A stretch of DNA of 64,000 bases, from positions 1,860,001-1,924,000 of the forward strand of contig NC_063017.1 in the NCBI RefSeq assembly GCF_020509005.1, given 5' to 3'. Under the pieces are notes generated by a model that was given only the letters and a program-made list of their open reading frames with translations, did no database searches and was not told the DNA's origin. This document shows, piece after piece, positions 61,321-64,000 of the stretch; positions within the stretch are counted from its first letter, which is position 1, and each line of letters begins with the position of its first letter. The stretch comes from Fulvia fulva. Its lineage: Eukaryota; Ascomycota; Dothideomycetes; Mycosphaerellales; Mycosphaerellaceae. Made by a program: the position numbers and the translations under genes.

Positions 61321-61794
61321 AATAGTAGTTATATAGCTATATCTATAGAAGTAGTACAGTTCTTAGTAAAAGTGGCCCGTTTAGTAGTATAGCCCGCTCG
61401 GTAGTAAAGTACGTTACGTCTAGTAGTAGTTAACTATCTAGTCGTAGTAAGAATAGGGGTATAAGCGTAGAGCGTAAGCTCTAGATAATAGTAGACCTAC
61501 TACGGTTCTATAACTAGAGTATATTATAGTTTCTTTAAGAGTAGGCTAGTATCCGAGAACGTCGAAAGAGTAATATCTTTATTATATCGAAGGACTATAA
61601 GAGGCTAACCTTACGCCTACGCGCCCTACGAAGGGTATTAGCGTATCGAATATCAAAGTCTATAATATAGAATTCTCGGGTTAAAAGTAGCTAAGCCGTC
61701 GTCTATATTAGCGATATCGAGCGAGAGTTTAAGACTCTATCGACGAAGAATAAGTTATTTAGTAACTATAGTAAAGTTAAGGATAACTATACTA
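61321..61794. mobile_element. RIP-altered remnant right of the LINE
   Basis: Strongly TA-rich with almost no CA or TG, like the Gypsy sequence left of the LINE. It is probably the other side of the same insertion target, but too short and degraded to identify; about 470 bp is far less than the missing RT, RNase H and integrase would need, so much has been lost. Confidence 0.6.
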
Positions 61795-62016
61795 TATTAA
61801 ACAGGTACGGATTGCGCAGCCGTGGAAGATAGGAATTACAGATTATGTGAATAAAGAAGGACCCAATAGGATAGCGTGTATCTATGTACAGTATCGCCAG
61901 TTGATGGTATAGGTGTTTCAGGAGGGACAGCTGCACTTAGGACTTGACTAGCAAGCCCTGATTACTAATCCCCCTAAGCACCTAATATTGACCCTATGAC
62001 CTGCATATTCTCAACA
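61795..62016 (-). repeat. Copia 3' LTR
   Basis: On the minus strand a purine-rich GAGTGGGAG is followed by TGTTGAGAATATG at 62016, the expected PPT/LTR junction. The far end near 61795 reads TATTAAACAGG on the plus strand, which would be TGTTAAACAGG before C-to-T (on the other strand) RIP change, giving TG...CA-type ends. Length about 222 bp. Confidence 0.65.
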
Positions 62017-64000
62017 CTCCCACTCAGGTCAGAAGGTCTCAAACAATCCCTTATGTAAGCTGGAGCTGCCTTACAAAGTTTTGAAACTGCTGGCTATTAA
62101 GGGGCTTAGTCAGCCCATCAGCAACTATGTCCTTTATATAGCAGTAATCCACTACAATCTTCCTTTGCTACTAGAGATTCCTGATATAGTGGTATGCCAC
62201 ATCAATATGCTTTGATCTGTCATGGATATAGGCATCTTTGACAAAGGTCAAAGCTGCTTGGTTGTCACCTATAAGCTTCACTGGTCTCAGCTCATCAACA
62301 CTACTTTTGCTTGCCTTGATCCTAGGTTGGAATGAACACTCTTCAACCAGGTCAGGACACCTCATCTCTCTAAGGACTGCAGCAAGAAACTGTGACTGCT
62401 TAGCTGCTGCATTTATGGCCATAAACTCAGCCTCTATTGTTGATATAGCAACAGACTTCTGCTTCCTACTCATCTAGGACACAGGTGATCTACAAAGGAA
62501 CCACATATGTCCAAGGATTGAGACTCTGTCTGCCTTGTCCATAGTATAATCAGAATCTGAGTATCCCTAGAGAATACCTCCTCCTCTTCTATACATCAAG
62601 CCCAGGTCTAGGTATGATCTTAGATATCTGGAGAGTTTCTTCAAAGCTCTAAGATGTTGCTTTGAAGGGTCAGCAACATATAAGCTGATTCTTCTAAGGG
62701 GGAAAGCAAGGTCTGGCCTTGTCATTATCATTGGTCACATCTAGGTACTATTGCAACTCTGGTACTCCTGTTTGTTGCACCTCTCATCCATAGCAGCTGA
62801 AGGTCTTAGATCCTTATAGCTGTCTATAGGTAAGAGTGTTAGTGTGGCCTTCTCTAGAGAGATGCCCATCTTAGTAAGGTCAGTTTGGATGTAGTGTCCT
62901 TGATCAAGCTTTAAAGTACCTTGGGACCTGTTTCTTGTAATCCTCATTCTAAGGATCTTCTTAGGTTCCCCAAGATCTTTGATCTTGAACACTCTTCTAA
63001 ATTCAGCCTTGAACCACTAAGCATCTGACAGCTTTAGAGCTATAATGGGGATGTCATCTATATAGGTGAGGACTATGATGTCTCTTCCTCTGTGGATGAG
63101 TAGGCATAGATCTACCTAGGACTGGGTGAATCTAATCTGTTCTAGCTTAGCAATACAGAGCTTGTTCCAATCTCTAGCTGCTTACTTCAGTCTATACAGG
63201 CTTCTAAGGACCTTGAAGACTATATTTAGTGGAATTTCAACACCTGGGGGTGGGATCATGTAGATGTCTTCAAGAGGGCTGCTTTCGGTGAAAGCATTGT
63301 TCACATCTACCTAGTACATCTCAAGATCTCTCTCACATACTACAGCCATGAAGACCCTAAGGGTATCATGCCTAACAGTAGGTGCAAAGGTCTCTTCAAA
63401 GTCAACACTATATTTCTGTGAAAACCCTCTTGTAACTAGTCTTGCCTTGAACTTTTCAATAGCTCTACTGATCATTCTTTTCACATCAAAAACCTACTTA
63501 GATGTAACCAGGTTTGCACCCCTCGGTGGTACAACTGGATCCAAGGTGTTGTTGCTTCCTAAGGTAATAAGTTCTTTCTGGATTGCCTCTTTTCACATAT
63601 GTCCCTAATTAGGGTCTCCCACTGCCTCCTTATAGGACTTTGGGATTGGCACTTCCTGCTGGTAGGCTATGGCCTGCCTAACAGCAGCAAATGCATGTCC
63701 CTCCACATCATTTAGGATTTCCTCAACCCAGCTCATAGTTGGATCAAGATGAAACATCTGAGCAATTAATGCCCTATGATGCTTGGCTTCATGCTTAGCA
63801 GAGCCATCATCTTCATCCCCCCTTGACCTCTTGTTGCCTACAAGCTGAGGTGGCTGTTGAGGTTGATCCTCCTGAACAAGTTCCTCTTCCTTTTCTTTTC
63901 TTGGAGTCCCCTCTACTCCAATCTTCTGGTACTCTCCAATGTCTTTTGGAGGTTGAGGAAGTTGCACAAACAGAGGCTTTGCCTAGAGCTGCTGTGGCTG
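61795..64000 (-). mobile_element. Copia retrotransposon, 3' part, degraded
   Basis: Reading right to left on the minus strand: a charged linker (KDIGEYQKIGVEGTPRKEKEEE) and VPIPKSYKEAVGDPN entering reverse transcriptase, RT motifs including FKIKDLGEPKKILRMRI, and RNase H with SRKQKSVAISTIEAEFMAIN, DNQAALTFVKD and HDRSKHIDVAYHYIRN. TAG stops interrupt the frame. The element continues past the right edge, so integrase, Gag and the 5' LTR are outside. The 3' LTR is given separately. Confidence 0.85.

Overview
The window comes from the nuclear genome of a filamentous ascomycete, most likely a Dothideomycete; the class is an inference. Evidence: genes carry one or a few short GT-AG introns of about 40-110 bp, gene spacing is compact, the families are typical of Pezizomycotina (STE3 pheromone receptor, CWC2, CDC23, DUF1688/Urc4, Zn2Cys6 regulators including an AflR-like one), and the right end holds repeats with the hallmark of repeat-induced point mutation (RIP): C-to-T change at CpA and stop codons that are almost all TAG.

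Layout. 1-850: degenerate tandem repeats. 850-2.7 kb: no convincing gene, only broken frames. 2.7-5.5 kb: two secreted carbohydrate-related genes on the minus strand (GH130-like; parallel beta-helix). 6.5-31.5 kb is a conserved gene block: STE3 receptor, HGGGW esterase, CWC2, a GH72-like protein that lacks its acid/base Glu, a CaiB/AMACR-type racemase, DUF1688, a DUF1295-like membrane protein, an unknown protein ending in 44 GAT codons, an SDR, CDC23/APC8, farnesyl diphosphate synthase and a LIG4-like ATP-dependent ligase. A 258-bp hAT-type MITE with a perfect 8-bp target duplication sits at 14.9-15.2 kb.

32-47 kb is accessory and decaying: an AflR-like regulator with an in-frame stop, a second Zn2Cys6 regulator with a frameshift, an MFS transporter pseudogene whose 5' end abuts the truncated 5' end of a GT31-like pseudogene, an intact secreted isochorismatase-fold protein without the catalytic Cys, and a tandem family of four BTB genes (two intact, two broken, one by a small transposon-like insertion). 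All four BTB genes start with a 26-bp first exon.

47.6-53.1 kb returns to conserved genes: a THI5/SsuA-like binding protein, RRP15, a mitochondrial D-2-hydroxyacid dehydrogenase and an archaemetzincin with a one-base frameshift. 53.5-54.9 kb is a decayed fungal regulator. 55.1-55.4 kb is a degenerate tandem repeat. 55.4-64 kb is nested retrotransposons: a heavily RIPped Gypsy element interrupted by a less mutated, 5'-truncated LINE, then a Copia element with one LTR that runs off the right edge.

Exons were placed by eye from splice signals, frame and family resemblance. Names rest on recalled family motifs, not on a database search. I see no CRISPR array, rRNA gene or intact tRNA gene. I found no single new system; the most unusual parts are the BTB array, the pseudogene junction at 40.06 kb and the layered RIP block.
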